64,000 nt of DNA from Collybiopsis luxurians FD-317 M1. Lineage: Eukaryota > Basidiomycota > Agaricomycetes > Agaricales > Omphalotaceae. Under the pieces are notes generated by a model. The model saw only the letters and a list, made by a program, of their open reading frames with translations. It made no database searches and was not told where the DNA came from. Shown piece after piece: positions 11,390 to 22,057 of the stretch; position 1 is the stretch's first letter; each line of letters begins with the position of its first letter. Where the stretch lies: positions 477,666 to 541,665 of the forward strand of contig KN834759.1 of NCBI GenBank assembly GCA_000827265.1, in the 5' to 3' direction. The position numbers and the translations under genes were made by a program.

Positions 11390-13082
11390 CATGAGTATCA
11401 CATCATATAGAGAATCAAAATCAAAGAGAAAAGATGGAAGATGGAACAGCGGAGGGGTCAGAACGAGGCGGCAAGGCGAGATAAGCAACTCCGGCAATTG
11501 CGCAAACAGTATTGGAAAGGAAGGTCAAGCAAGCGTGTGTGTGATATTGGGCCGCCCCATGCCCACAAAATTAGAGAAAAGAATATATAAGAAATGTAAG
11601 AAAAAGAAAAGGAACACTCACCCCTCTCTCCTCCAAAAACCCAACATAAACCAGCCCAACAGCTATCCAAAAGCTTTCCTCGACACCTAGCTGTTCTGTT
11701 TCCCTCGTATCAAGCGTCATAAGCCCTGATATCGAACCAGAAATGTTGAAAGCAGGCGTAAGATCAGTAAACGTTAGAAGTGGAACGGAGGAACGGAGTT
11801 TGCGCAGCGGCGGCGCTGGAGATGAGACGTTTGAAGATGAGACAGATGGAGCTCCCGTTCCTGAGGATGTCGAGCCTGGTGTATATGTCGAACTCGACAA
11901 TGAGGATGATATTGGCGGACCAGAAGGCGATGTACCAGCTGGTGACGGTACCGGCGACATGGTCATAGGTAATATCGCCCCCGAAGCAGCAGGTGAGGCA
12001 ACGTAGGGTGGCGGAGCTTGTACCACGACTCTTGATAGCGTGAATGAATATCCATCGGATATTATTTCCGTTGACGCTGTGTAGTATTTGAATGCTTTGA
12101 GGGCTCGAGAGAAAAGGCCGTCTCTGGACGGTCCTAAGGGTGAGGGAGAGGATGAGGTCGGTGAAAGGCTGGTAGTGGGGGATAGGATAAATTCAGCTAG
12201 GGTAGACGTCGCTGAAGCAGAGAGGGGTATCGAAAGTTTTTTAGATTGTGAGGACGAAGATTGGTGGTCTAATAAGGCTATAGACGATGCGGCAGCAGGT
12301 ATGGATGAGGATATGGACGCCGTTTGGTCTAGAGAAGGAGAAGTCGGACGAGAGGCGGAGCTCAGAACCAACGTTGAAGCGGGTGGAGGTGTTGGAGGGT
12401 ATGAGTGAATTACCGGGATTGAGGAACCTGTACTTGAACGAGTGGTCTCGGTCGAGTTACCAGCACTCGAATTAGAATTCCCATCGCCGATCCTCGTCCA
12501 AAACCCCAAGCTGCCATCGACTATGGCGCCCTCCTCCCACATCGCTCCCTTTAGATCTTTTCCTCTTTTATTGACGGGCAAAAGTGGAATGTATACGCCT
12601 GGCGGAAAAGAGGGTGAACGAATGCGGATGTACCATCCCTTGCGAGAAGGTCGGTGAATTGTCCAGTGTATTGATTGAGTAGGTGAGTGCTGCGGACGTA
12701 AGAGATTGTCAATCAGTGTGGTACACAAAGTCCCTCAAGCGAGGACGTACAATGAAATGTTCAATAATCTCATCATCTCCCAGAAATCTCTCTTTGAACC
12801 ATAACACTTGATTTGTGCTTTCATCAATCACGTTAGTTCGCGCCTCTTGCAGGACGTCAGAGCTATAAGATAAGGCGAAGGTGAGTCACAGGAACGAGTC
12901 AAAAGAAGTAAAAAAATCCAAGAACGAAAGCATTAGGAACGCTCGTACGACACAGACCTTTGCACCTTATACCGCGAATATGATTGTTTGGGTTTAAAAT
13001 TTGAAGGAGAACTGTCTTCTGAGGTTCCTGGGTTGCTTGGAGTCATATTCGAAAGTGCACTGGGCGGAGAAGATCCAGTCAT
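11390..13082 (-). CDS. Conserved fungal protein with Ser/Pro-rich middle and C-terminal membrane segment
   Basis: I do not recognise a named family. Exon 1 starts at ATG 13082 (MTGSSPPSALSNMTPSNPGT). Exons 13082-12958, 12862-12751 and 12689-11622 join in frame through canonical introns. The ordered part is SSDVLQEARTNVIDE, WFKERFLGDDEIIEHF, then IHWTIHRPSRKGWYIRIRSP and FPPGVYIPLLP, which looks like a globular domain. A long Ser/Thr/Pro-rich linker follows, including basic FSRALKAFKYYTASTEI. Near the end is a hydrophobic stretch, ESFWIAVGLVYVGFLEE, followed by a GTGAGT donor. The last exon is uncertain: the splice acceptor and the stop (11390-11500) could not be fixed. It is transcribed divergently from MED21. 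Confidence 0.6.
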
Positions 13083-13417
13083 CGTATTCCGAAGCGATAT
13101 CAATATGGAAACTAGTTTCTCGGTCTTTTACCCAATTTATTTGCTTTGAAAAGACGCAGTAGACGTGCCAGTAACTGATTGAGAGACCTAAGTCGTCGTA
13201 GACGTGGCCAAGCTGTGGTCGTTGGTTGTCGCTGTTCAGGTTGACAGGAGCGCTTATAGCGCGGAACAGCGCCTAAACGCGATCTCGGCCTTTTCTCGAA
13301 CCACCATCAACTCGCAAATTCAAAGGCAAGATACTTTGGAATTGGTGGCTTTCTGGATCGTCGAACTCGTCTTTGTAATAGACTCGTACGGTCCCAATGC
13401 TTCAAGAACTGTCCCAT
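13083..13417. promoter_or_regulatory. Divergent intergenic region between the unknown gene and MED21
   Basis: The two start codons face away from each other across 335 bp, so this segment must hold both promoters. No specific factor site was identified. Confidence 0.5.
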
Positions 13418-14109
13418 ATGGACCGTATAACTCAACTCCAGGATGAAATCCAGCAACTCTTAACGATAATGTCAACATCCATACTTTATCTGACTTCTAG
13501 AGCCAATTTTAAACAAGTCTCTGAAGAGATACCAGTAACGAAGCAGAGGAATAAGGAAAAGTATGATGAGGAAGCTGTGTTTGAGGAAAATAAAAAGGAG
13601 CTGGTCACCGACCTCATTCGGAAAGCTAAACAGGTGGAATACCTCATTAATTCATTGCCAGAACCTGAGCCAGAGGAGGAGCAGGTAGCTTATTCTCTTC
13701 TACTTCTTATTAGCCTCGAATAACACGTCAGTTCCGTATCTTTAGGCCCTCCGTCTTCAGCAGCTCGAACAAGAAATGCAAGCTGCGAATGCAGATTACG
13801 CCAGAGCTGTGGCGAGGTTAAGTGAGTATTTGTTTGTTTCGCTCTATTTTTGGAGCTATTTTTCCCCTCTCTGAATCCAACGCTCACCTTTTCATAGAAT
13901 CTCTCCATGTCCAAGTAACGTCACTCCTTCGATCCATGCTGGTCGAGGTTGACGGTAGACTCGTCGACCCCTCCGAATCCTGGGAACAGTCTGCTTTGGG
14001 CGTGCCGATGGAGGACAATTCTGTGGGTATAGCAGATGCGGAAGGGATGGACAAGTCCAGGGAGGAGGATGGACAGGATACCGATGTATCGATGAACTTG
14101 GCTTCATAA
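13418..14109 (+). CDS. MED21: Mediator complex subunit 21
   Basis: MED21 (Srb7) is a small helical subunit of the Mediator middle module and pairs with MED7 in the nucleus. The protein starts MDRITQLQDEIQQLLTIMST at ATG 13418, the conserved MED21 beginning. It continues with LVTDLIRKAKQVEYLINSLP and EEEQALRLQQLEQEMQAANA, which form the coiled-coil core. Three exons are clear: 13418-13684, 13746-13821 and 13898-14109, giving 184 residues, close to family size with an acidic tail (EDGQDTDVSM). An upstream ATG at 13397 would add seven residues and is not needed. The stop lies tail-to-tail with the minus-strand gene. A degraded second copy of exons 2-3 is found near 20.4-20.6 kb. Confidence 0.93.
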
Positions 14110-14979
14110 CACACCATCATCGAAAATAGAAAACGTATCATATTCACATCTAGCGCCAGCTGCAGATGTTGGATCACGTCGACTTACTTTACCCCCTGAA
14201 TCTCGCAAACCTCCCCACCCCGGTACCGCCATAATCCCAATCGATGCATCGCGTATCGTCGTTGGCTCCAGACGTTCCGTCGATGCCTCTTGTATACTTG
14301 TCCTAGGAATGCTTGATAGTGCCTTCTGCATCATCGTGCTTCTTCCGCCCCAACGATCGTAATTTTTCTCCTGGCGTTCCCAATACCTCCTACTTCTTTG
14401 CGACCTTCCTCCCGTGTTCCTTTCCGCGAAATCTTTTGCCTAACCCCTCCCCATTTTTTGGATACCAGCTCATTATATGGAAGTAGGCACGGTGGTACCA
14501 AGGAGTTGGATTTGTAAATCGATTCTACTGCCTCGTTTGCCATCAAACAAAGGGAGCCGCCGCAAGCAAGGTTGACAACAACCTTGTGACGAAAGATTTC
14601 GAGGAGTATCGATATCGGAAAAGGAACGACTTCGGAGTCATGCCTCTGGACGAGGGGAACGTAGAGATGAGCTGTGAGATCTTTGCCTAGAGGCTGGGCG
14701 AAGCTGAGGCGGAGGGCATCTTGCTTTTTCTCAACCTTCTCCCACAATTCTTCCCTCGCCTTCCTACGTGCTTACCCGAGGAAGAGACTGTGAGCTGGGA
14801 GAACGGACGGATGGATGACGGAAGAGATTGGAAGATCTGGCGTCCGGGTCTGGAGAGGAAAATGTTGAGGTGCGGCGCTGCGAAAAGAATCGGGGGGTGT
14901 GATATCTCGTAATAACGGAGGCTGAGAAGTGGCGAAAGACGCAAGCTGAAAAAAGGGTAAATTTTGATTCGTTGCCCAT
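14104..14979 (-). CDS. Unknown protein with a mitochondrial-type N-terminus
   Basis: From ATG 14979 the frame reads MGNESKFTLFSACVFRHFSA, then ITRYHTPRFFSQRRTSTFSS, rich in Arg, Ser and aromatic residues with no acids, as in matrix-targeting presequences. A GTAAGC donor near 14770 and an acceptor before the CAAGATG at about 14720 join it to LWEKVEKKQDALR. The middle is not convincing in a single frame. The 3' part most likely follows RRYWERQEKNYDRWGGRSTM and SIQEASTERL to a TGA at 14106-14104, because a diverged copy of this part exists near 20.8 kb. The coding ends of this gene and MED21 would then be directly adjacent. The product is not identified; the exon structure is provisional. Confidence 0.4.
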
Positions 14980-15641
14980 ACCCTGAAGGGTTTTGGTTGA
15001 TGGTCCTGGCGGTTCTCGGCGAGCTGGATTACGGGCAGTGATCAGGGAGGATGCAGCAAAAGGGGACTGAAAGATGGTGAGGAAGAGAAGGTGTAGGTAA
15101 CCCGCCCCCGGAGTGCACAAGTCGTATAACTGGTCGAAAATCACATAAAATAAACAGTGGACGTGGCATCGATTCAATTCCAAATTTAGCTGTGCGCACG
15201 TAGTGCTCAGGGAATGAGATCACGCGAGTCGCTTAAATTTAAAGGCGTAGACATTCGAATATATCGCACAACAGCTTGATGACAGTAGGTGTGCAAAATG
15301 ATCTGATGCATCGAAAAATGCTGAATATTGAAAAACCGACCTCATCGAAATCGAAAGCTTGCAGACATGTCTCTCACCGTCAGTCCAATTACCAGTCCAA
15401 GTTCAAACGACTGTGAACTCGAACCAAACCCCATGACAGAAAAGGGCCTTACCGCATCTGATTCGAGCGCTCACCGAATAATTGGCAATTGGTGATGCAT
15501 TGATGTGCCAGACTCGCCCTCAATCATCGGATCATTAATAATTCGAAATGAACGAGGCACTAAGCTCTTAATTTCGCGGGCGCTGTTGACGAGTTCTCTG
15601 CTTCCTATCTTTCCTCGTCGCATTCTCGTCTGTAGGCCAGA
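14980..15641. other. Intergenic, no gene seen
   Basis: This spans the likely promoter of the minus-strand gene ending at 14979 and the promoter of the chimeric gene at 15642. Only short open frames occur. Confidence 0.5.
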
Positions 15642-17516
15642 ATGAATCGTTCGCAGACAACAGCTCCGTCCCCTCTACTAACAGTTTTTAGGAGCTTTCC
15701 GGCTCCTTCAAGTTCTATACCTTATATCGACTATCGCTCAACATCCAGGATTCATTTCGATGAATTGAGCCGATTCCTGGCAGCTTGTCCCACTAAAAGT
15801 GCGTATCTTTATCGAAATCGGATTCGGATCAAGTCCTGAAAAATCTCCGCTCAGCTTCACCAAGCTACCGCTCAAAAGCTAGACGAAGTCTCACCCGGCT
15901 TACCATAGCTCAATTTCACGAATTATCTACTGACGTTCATGACGAGTGTACTCGTCGGAAGAGCAGAGACATAGGCAAGCCGTTTGGTATGAATGTTTCC
16001 GAATTGATTGCTCATCCGCCATAGTACCCTTCCTGTTCGCCAGAGAAGAATTTCACCCTAAACGTAACCAGGCCCGGCAGAAATTAGCCACCTTTGAGAC
16101 TTCAAGGTTTGAGGATCTTGCCAGTGATGTTCACTTTGAGTTGTCGAGGAGATATCCTGAATTTAAGGAAGACGTGTGTTCCTTGTCTGACCTGCGACCA
16201 CCCATATACTCAACGTACTTTCTATGAAGCCGAACGGAAGAACTTCCGCCGGATCCAACTACGATGACGATCCGGCTCCTGGTTATCTGTCGTCAACTCC
16301 ACGAACGTATGGGCGGGTCTGGGATGATCATTGGCCCTCAAAAGGCTTCAGGGATTATGTCAAATATGGCGAAAAACCCCCTCAGGACAAGAACCAGAGA
16401 TTAGAAGAGACCAGAGATTATGGTCACCGGTCTAGTGCCGCTAGCAGCCTAAATGCCACTAACGAAATAAATACAGTGTCTGAAGTAGAAATCCACTACC
16501 CTACAGCTGGGACTGGTTTAAGTCCAGCGACTCCAGTCCCTTGGATGCCAGCCATAACGAATCAACCCCTGGCAAGGCTGCAGGATGAAACCTTCCCGCC
16601 AACTGGGCATCTTGCACTGGTATTCACAAACATTTGGGACTTCACACATTTGTGGGAAGTTAATCAAGCAATGGGTGTTGCATTAGAGATGTACAATGCC
16701 ACTCTTAGACGCAATATTGGCATTTGTGGTGGGTACGAGGTCAAGACTCGAGGAGATGGCTTCATGTGTGCCTTTCCAACAACAATGGCTGCAGTCTGGT
16801 GGAGTCTGGTGGTACAGATAGAGCTGCTTGAGCAGGATTGGCCACTGGAAATTCTCCAAGGTAAAGAAGGAAAGCCAGTTTATGGTCCTAACAATCAGCT
16901 CATCACCCGAGGACTTTCTGTGAATATGGGAATTCACTGTGGGGTCCCATTGTGTGAAATTGATTCTGTTACACAACAGATGGACTATTTTGGTCCAATG
17001 GTGAATCGTTGCGCTCAAATCAGCTGCAGTGCCACCCGAGGGCAAATATTGTGTAGCCAAGAGGTCATTTGTGAAATTAAAGCAAAGTTATACAATGGCC
17101 TGCCAACACCATACTCAGATTTCCAACTTTCAGCGGCAGTGGAAAATGTTCGTCAGCTGGGAGTGTCAATTTTTGAAATTGGGGGAGTGAATGTCAAAGG
17201 CCTCGAAATACCTCAAGATTTACATGTCATCTACCCCAGTCAGCTTGATGGTCGACATAGTCTTTACAAAATGACGCAGCCTTCAGAGGTCATTTCCACA
17301 GATTCCGACCAGAAATCCATCAACCATATAGATTCAATGTCATTGACTCATAATAGTAGCCTGGTGCTTCCAATAATGCAGAAAATCCTTCTTTGGAACA
17401 AAGACCCTAGCTCCTCAGCTGAAAATCTTACATGGATGCAAGGCCTTCTTGCCTTGATTGACAAAACAATACTTCAAGAACTGGCAGATCTGATTCAATC
17501 TATGAGTGCTTTGTGA
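15642..17516 (+). CDS. Spa2-type polarity domain fused to adenylyl cyclase domain (chimeric gene 1, N-terminal part)
   Basis: Exons 15642-15798, 15855-15986, 16025-16173 and 16230-17516 give 574 residues. Residues 1-150 match the N-terminus of the polarisome scaffold Spa2: YRSTSRIHFDELSRFL, then two SHD repeats (SLTRLTIAQFHELSTDV and KRNQARQKLATFETSRFEDL) and SRRYPEFKEDP. Residues about 260-470 are a class III adenylyl cyclase catalytic domain of the Cyr1 type (GHLALVFTNIWDFTHLWE, GGYEVKTRGDGFM, GLSVNMGIHCG, MDYFGPMVNRCAQIS). The first metal-binding Asp is Asn (codon 16629-16631) and the catalytic Arg of the NxxxR motif is Gln (17016-17018), so cyclase activity is unlikely. The protein ends ELADLIQSMSAL because the intron donor expected at 17502 reads ATGAGT. 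Without that change it would run on into the kinase module downstream. Confidence 0.8.
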
Positions 17517-17565
17517 ATTACAATAGGTATACTGTATTACAACTTCCTTACTTTTATGTCAACAG

Positions 17566-18818
17566 GAACTAGACTCATCATTGCATTTTAAACTCTTCAT
17601 TTCCAGAGGTGAATTGACCAGGGAAGCATTTGATAGAAGATGTTTGCGGGCCCTCCGATATTTGTCAACCATGTATCACATTCTGCCATCTTCTTTGACC
17701 ATTGCAGAGATTAAACGGAGCGGTCATCATCCAGTAGCCGGTGGAGGCTTTGCTGTAAGTCAAACCATCATGCACTGAATTGTCCAAATTTTTAAATCTA
17801 CTCTGTGAAATAGGATATTTGACGTGGAACAATAGTAGGCGACCAGCCAGTATGTCTGAAAGTCCTCAGACTGGTCATTGAGCCAGACAAGGAAGTGCGT
17901 AAAAAGATCCAAAGGGTAAAGACCTGTGACTATATCAGTTATTGAATACTCATCATTAATCGGTTACACTCACTAGCAATTCTATAACGAAGCACTCATA
18001 TGGAGACAGCTTAAACATCCAAATGTTTTGCCCCTATTTGGCGTCAACATAGAGCTGTTCCGCCCTTCATTTTGTCTCATCTCACCTTGGATGAAAAACA
18101 GAGATGTCATTACATACTTGAAGCATCACCTTTTTCATAATCGACATATTGTGGTGAGTGTTCTGCAGTAGTGAGGATGAGAATTCAGCTCAGCCCAAAT
18201 TCCGTTAGTTTCTTGAAATTACTGCAGGCTTGTCTTATCTCCACTCCAAAATTACACATGGAGATATCCGCGGGGTTTGTACTCTGTTCAGCTCATCTTT
18301 CAGTATTCCTGAATTAAGATATTACACACTTAGGCTAATATATTGGTTACAGAGGACCTACATTGTTGCCTTGCAGATTTTGGTTTAGCTTTATCAACTG
18401 CTGAATCCCAAGCATGGTCTGCAGCAACTACAGGTACATTGAAAGGAGCAATAAGGTGGATGGCGCCGGAACTTTTGAATACAGAGGGTTTAACAGATGA
18501 AATCTTGAAAAGCCCTTCCAGGGATATCTTTGCACTTGGGTGCACAATGGTTGAGGTAAGCCTTCGAAATTCTGGAATTTATACATGCTGAAGCTGCATT
18601 CTAATATTTAGATTTTAACATTGCAACTCCCTTTCTATGATCAGAAGACAGATTATGCAGTGGTTGCCTGTTTGATGACTGGCAAACGACCCGCGCGCCC
18701 AGAAAGCATCTGGTGCACAGATGGAATCTGGCACCTTATAACTCGCTGCTGGGCACAAGAACCAACAGACCGTCCGAGTGCTCAAGAAGTCTATGGGGCG
18801 TTACAACAGCCCTTATAA
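17566..18818 (+). pseudogene. TKL-type kinase module of chimeric gene 1, cut off by a donor mutation and a nonsense codon
   Basis: Six exons (17566-17754, 17814-17915, 17977-18153, 18209-18274, 18334-18555, 18612-18818) match the module of chimeric gene 2 exon by exon. They encode a helical pre-domain (RGELTREAFDRRCLRALRYL), a Gly-rich loop (VAGGGFADI), the ATP Lys in CLKVLRLV, catalytic HGDIRGANIL, DFGLA and the C-lobe (RDIFALGCTMVE, DRPSAQEVYGALQQPL). The second exon begins GAT ATT TGA where gene 2 has GAT ATC TGG, so a Trp codon became a stop (17820-17822). The splice donor linking it to the cyclase part is also lost. No other break is seen, so the damage looks recent. It could be expressed only if both are bypassed. 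Confidence 0.85.
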
Positions 18819-19102
18819 TATTAGACATAATGCCAATGCTTTCAACCAAAGTTGCTGTTTCAAGTTTCTTGTTACCGTATGCCTCATATATAGTCCAATC
18901 AGGGTTTCCAATTTGAATTCATGTTGTTGCCATTTTTCATTCAATTCACAATCCACATTCCGCATCACCTTTTTCTTGCTAAACATAGTGAATCAGATTA
19001 GTAATATGACAGCTCCGGTCCAGAGCCAGGTAAGCCAGGCCATGTTGACTCCGGCCGGCTGCATCTCCACAACCCTCCTATGGGCCATGGCTCAGAGGGA
19101 TA
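18819..19102. other. No gene seen
   Basis: 3' flank of the kinase module. Short GC-rich words (CCGGTCCAGAGCCAGG) near 19015 resemble the repeat at 44.9-45.6 kb but are too short to assign. Confidence 0.4.
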
Positions 19103-19442
19103 GACTTGGGCACATATGCTGAATGGCATTGAATATACTTGAATATCTTTGCATTTAGCATTCAAATATGAATGCTACATGAAAGGTGAATGTACATTGA
19201 GTCATGGATCAGTACATTCGAGTGCAAATGTCCTCCAATATTTGGCTCATATTTTGAATGAAATGTATCTTATATTCAATATTAGAATACAGATATTACA
19301 ATTACCATGATTAATATCCATAATATTAAGTATTAACAGGTTTTTGTCCTGGCCATTCAAATGCATATATGCCTTTTTGGGCTGCCATAGCCTTTGCGGC
19401 ATGAATGGCAAATACATTTGAATGTCCATTTGTGCCCAAGTC
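19103..19442. mobile_element. MITE with GACTTGGGCACA inverted termini and TA target duplication
   Basis: The left end is GACTTGGGCACA and the right end is TGTGCCCAAGTC, each flanked by TA, as in Tc1/mariner-like non-autonomous elements. The 340-bp interior is AT-rich, contains many CATTTGAATG-like words near both ends, and codes for nothing. Confidence 0.8.
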
Positions 19443-20379
19443 TATTCAGGAAATGAGTCAAGGCTTGGCTCAAAACTATAGGCCAGATGCTGGGGCTTGC
19501 AATCATCAGTAAATAGGCACATCACTGGTAAAATTTTATCACCAAAGTTCCACAAAACTACCACCAATCTGACATTTCTATCAATGCTTGAGGTCTTTTT
19601 CAACAAATTTTTCAAGTAAGAAGTACCTTGCCACTCACCAAGGAATAGATATTCTTTTTCACTAACTGTCGCGCCTGTAAAAGGCGCCGGTCCGACCTGC
19701 ACGGCGCGGCCCCAATTGGACCGATGCATTTTTTGGGTGGATAAAGTAATGAAAAACTCAATCTTTTCCTTTGTCTTTCTCGAGTGGCAAATGTAATTCG
19801 AAAAAGCTGTCGAAAAAGAAAAGCTTCTTCTTGGAGAAGCAAGATAAATATTATATTAACGGTGCTTCAACCTCGAAATACAAAGACCATTCATTGGTAA
19901 GATACCTGCAAACGGCCTTCAACCATGGTCTATGAGCCTGCCGAGAGCACCAAATATAATAACGTATAACGGGGAGAGCTTCCTGTTAGGATTCAGATCA
20001 GTAAGTATACTGCAACTAATAGGACTTGGAAAAGTAAAATATGAAGCTCGTTTGCTGGGATATACAGGTTATTGAAGTGCGATGTCATATATCACAATAA
20101 AACATGGATTCTTGCCAGGATAGACGACGTCGACGGCAATCTGCTGGATGAAAACACCCCAAAATTTTGCCACTGAATCCAGGAGAGAACCTTGATTCCG
20201 CTGTCGATGGTAGTGGATCAGTGTCGCGGGCGGATCGCCGGATAATCGAATCGGCCCACCTTCCGCCAATGACGAAACTTTACCAGGCTCTCGCTAAGCT
20301 TCATCATCCATCTTACCTTCTTAGGTTCTCGGGACTCCAGATCCTTGGGTGGACGAGTGATCCTAACTCAGTGGAGCGT
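19443..20379. other. No gene seen
   Basis: Only short frames in all directions. A short GC-rich block (GGCGCCGGTCCGACC) occurs near 19685. The right end may include eroded upstream sequence of the MED21 relic. Confidence 0.4.
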
Positions 20380-20640
20380 CCTCCTCCTTCAGAATACAGA
20401 GATACAAGCTGTAAATGCACAGTATATCAGAGCTGTATGTGGGCTCAAGCCTGTTTCTTTGTCTGCTGCTCTTACTCTCTGGTCAATTTTTCTTTGAATA
20501 CCTTCAGTACGACATCAAAAACTAAGGGTTTGGTTTTATAGAGTCCCTTCATGCCCAAGTAACGTCGCCCCCTCACTCGAAGTTGGCCAAAGCTGATGGG
20601 AGACTCGCCGACTCTTCTAAACTCTCCAAGTATTTAGGTT
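20380..20640 (+). pseudogene. Relic of MED21 exons 2 and 3
   Basis: The words around 20397-20437 (AGAGATACAAGCTGTAAATG, then TATCAGAGCTGT) align with MED21 exon 2 (AAGAAATGCAAGCTGCGAAT, then ACGCCAGAGCTGT). After an intron-like gap, TTCATGCCCAAGTAACGTCG at about 20546 aligns with the exon 3 words CTCCATGTCCAAGTAACGTC, including the preceding ATAG acceptor, and GGGAGACTCGCCGACTC follows like GGTAGACTCGTCGACCC. The reading frame is broken. This is a duplicated, decayed copy of the neighbouring gene. Confidence 0.75.
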
Positions 20641-20699
20641 CAAACGCATCGACGGAAGGACTTCTTTTGGATAAAGCCGATGTGGAGAGGAGGAAAAAA

Positions 20700-21180
20700 G
20701 CAGTAATATAGAGTCACAGGACAGCGACGAATCGATAATCGTAGTTTCAAAATACATCTCAACTTTCGAACTATCAGATTCCACATTCAACACGTCAAAA
20801 TCGCGTCGGCCCACCTTCCGTCCAACATTTACCTCTGTTCCTGCTCCGTTCCTGCTCCGTTACTGTCATATCTCGAACTTGCATCATGGATGCCTCTTGC
20901 GAACTTGACCTGTGAATACTTCGATGGTGCATTTCCCTGCTCTCCCGCACCTCTGCAATTCTTCCCGCTTTTCTGCGCCACATTCCGAACCCTTTTCAGC
21001 CGTATGGTAGCCAGCTTCCAGCAGTTGTAGAGGGGTAGATCGAAATACTTGCGGCGAATACCTGGACTGGATTCTGCCCCACCTTTTGAATCTATTGAAG
21101 GACGGCCAGTGCCACCGGCTGAAGGAGGATCAACGACATGAATTTGGTTCATGTTTAGGCTCTGAATTGTCGGTGTGGGC
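20700..21180 (-). pseudogene. Relic of the gene that lies downstream of MED21
   Basis: Just past the MED21 relic the sequence keeps the same order as at 14.1-14.4 kb. GATGCCTCTTGCGAACTTG (20889) matches GATGCCTCTTGTATACTTG (14282), and the following GCAATTCTTCCCGCTTTTCT resembles the region at 14.34 kb. On the minus strand RSIHRSSSQEAS corresponds to SSIPRTSIQEAS. The copy is out of frame in places. Where it ends before 21.2 kb is unclear. Confidence 0.6.
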
Positions 21181-22057
21181 TAAGATTTTGAAGAGTACCA
21201 GTTCTGGGAAGTCAACAATTTGTAACGGTGCATAGGGTTGGGAGAAAACGAGGAAGATGGAGTACATTGACCAATTTCTCTCACACGCAACACCTCCAAA
21301 CGGCATTCTACCTTCCCATACTTGCGCACTACCCTCGCTCGTTCCCGTATCTCTGAAAAAATCCCTCTTCTTTGCAATGCTTCTGCTCTTTCATTCCCTA
21401 TTCCTCCGCTTTAAAGTAAGGGAGAGGACAAACTGGCGACCGAGGGCATTGTTGACTTCCTTGCAGTCCGATGAGGTTTACCTGATCTCGATCTACACTC
21501 CTCCTCACAGGAATGTTACATGTCTTGCAAGCCAAATTCATTGATCGAGAGCATAGCACTGCATGAGCTTGTTTTGAACATCTTCGATTCTAGAACAAGC
21601 GAAGGAGTGACTCATAGTCTCCTCGGATTTGATTGCTATCAATGTAGGTGGGTGAATATCGGATAGTACTTCGAGCATAAAATGGTTGACCCACATAATA
21701 GGGGTTGAGTGTGCGAGGATGAGTAAAGATAAACCTAGCTGTGATCGTTTGGCTGTGGTCATTATGAGTCTTGGCACTAGGTTTGCGAGGAGGTGTGTGG
21801 ACCGGTGCAAATAGCGCAGAATGAGATTCGGAAGGTTCCGCTTTCGGCTAATATTCATGTGTCAAGCAAACCACAGCTTTCCGCATGGTGTGCAAACTCA
21901 TGGGTTCCTGCATGCAGTAGGAACGAATTTATGTATGAACTGGCCCTGACGCAGGCCAGCATATCGGCCACTTTTCTTGTAAAGCACTCTTTTGAAGGCT
22001 ACTTTGGCCTGAACGCAACGATATATATTGTTGAGCTCGACGGTGTTCCCTCAAGGC
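21181..22057. other. Unassigned sequence upstream of chimeric gene 2
   Basis: A stretch at about 21545-21650 reads LHELVLNIFDSRTSEGVTHS on the plus strand, which looks like a conserved protein, but frames on both sides are broken and I could not name it. The promoter of the gene at 22058 must lie at the right end. Confidence 0.4.

Noticed and set aside
11743..12408. Plus-strand open frames, acidic and Gly-rich, opposite the gene at 11390-13082
   Set aside because: They are antisense shadows of the Ser/Pro-rich minus-strand protein, which has proper introns and a conserved-looking N-terminal domain.
14104..14979. Identification of the mitochondrial-looking gene as SHE9/MDM33
   Set aside because: LWEKVEKKQDALR resembles the start of a coiled coil in that family, but the residues that follow do not match and the C-terminal part is different.
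15642..18818. Treating the cyclase and kinase parts of gene 1 as two unrelated genes
   Set aside because: The neighbour at 22058-25978 joins the same kinase module through the same linker and intron position, so a former single gene explains the data better.
21545..21650. Nucleoporin fragment (LHELVLNIFDSRTSEGVTHS)
   Set aside because: The stretch resembles large nucleoporins only loosely from memory, is too short, and no neighbouring sequence supports it.
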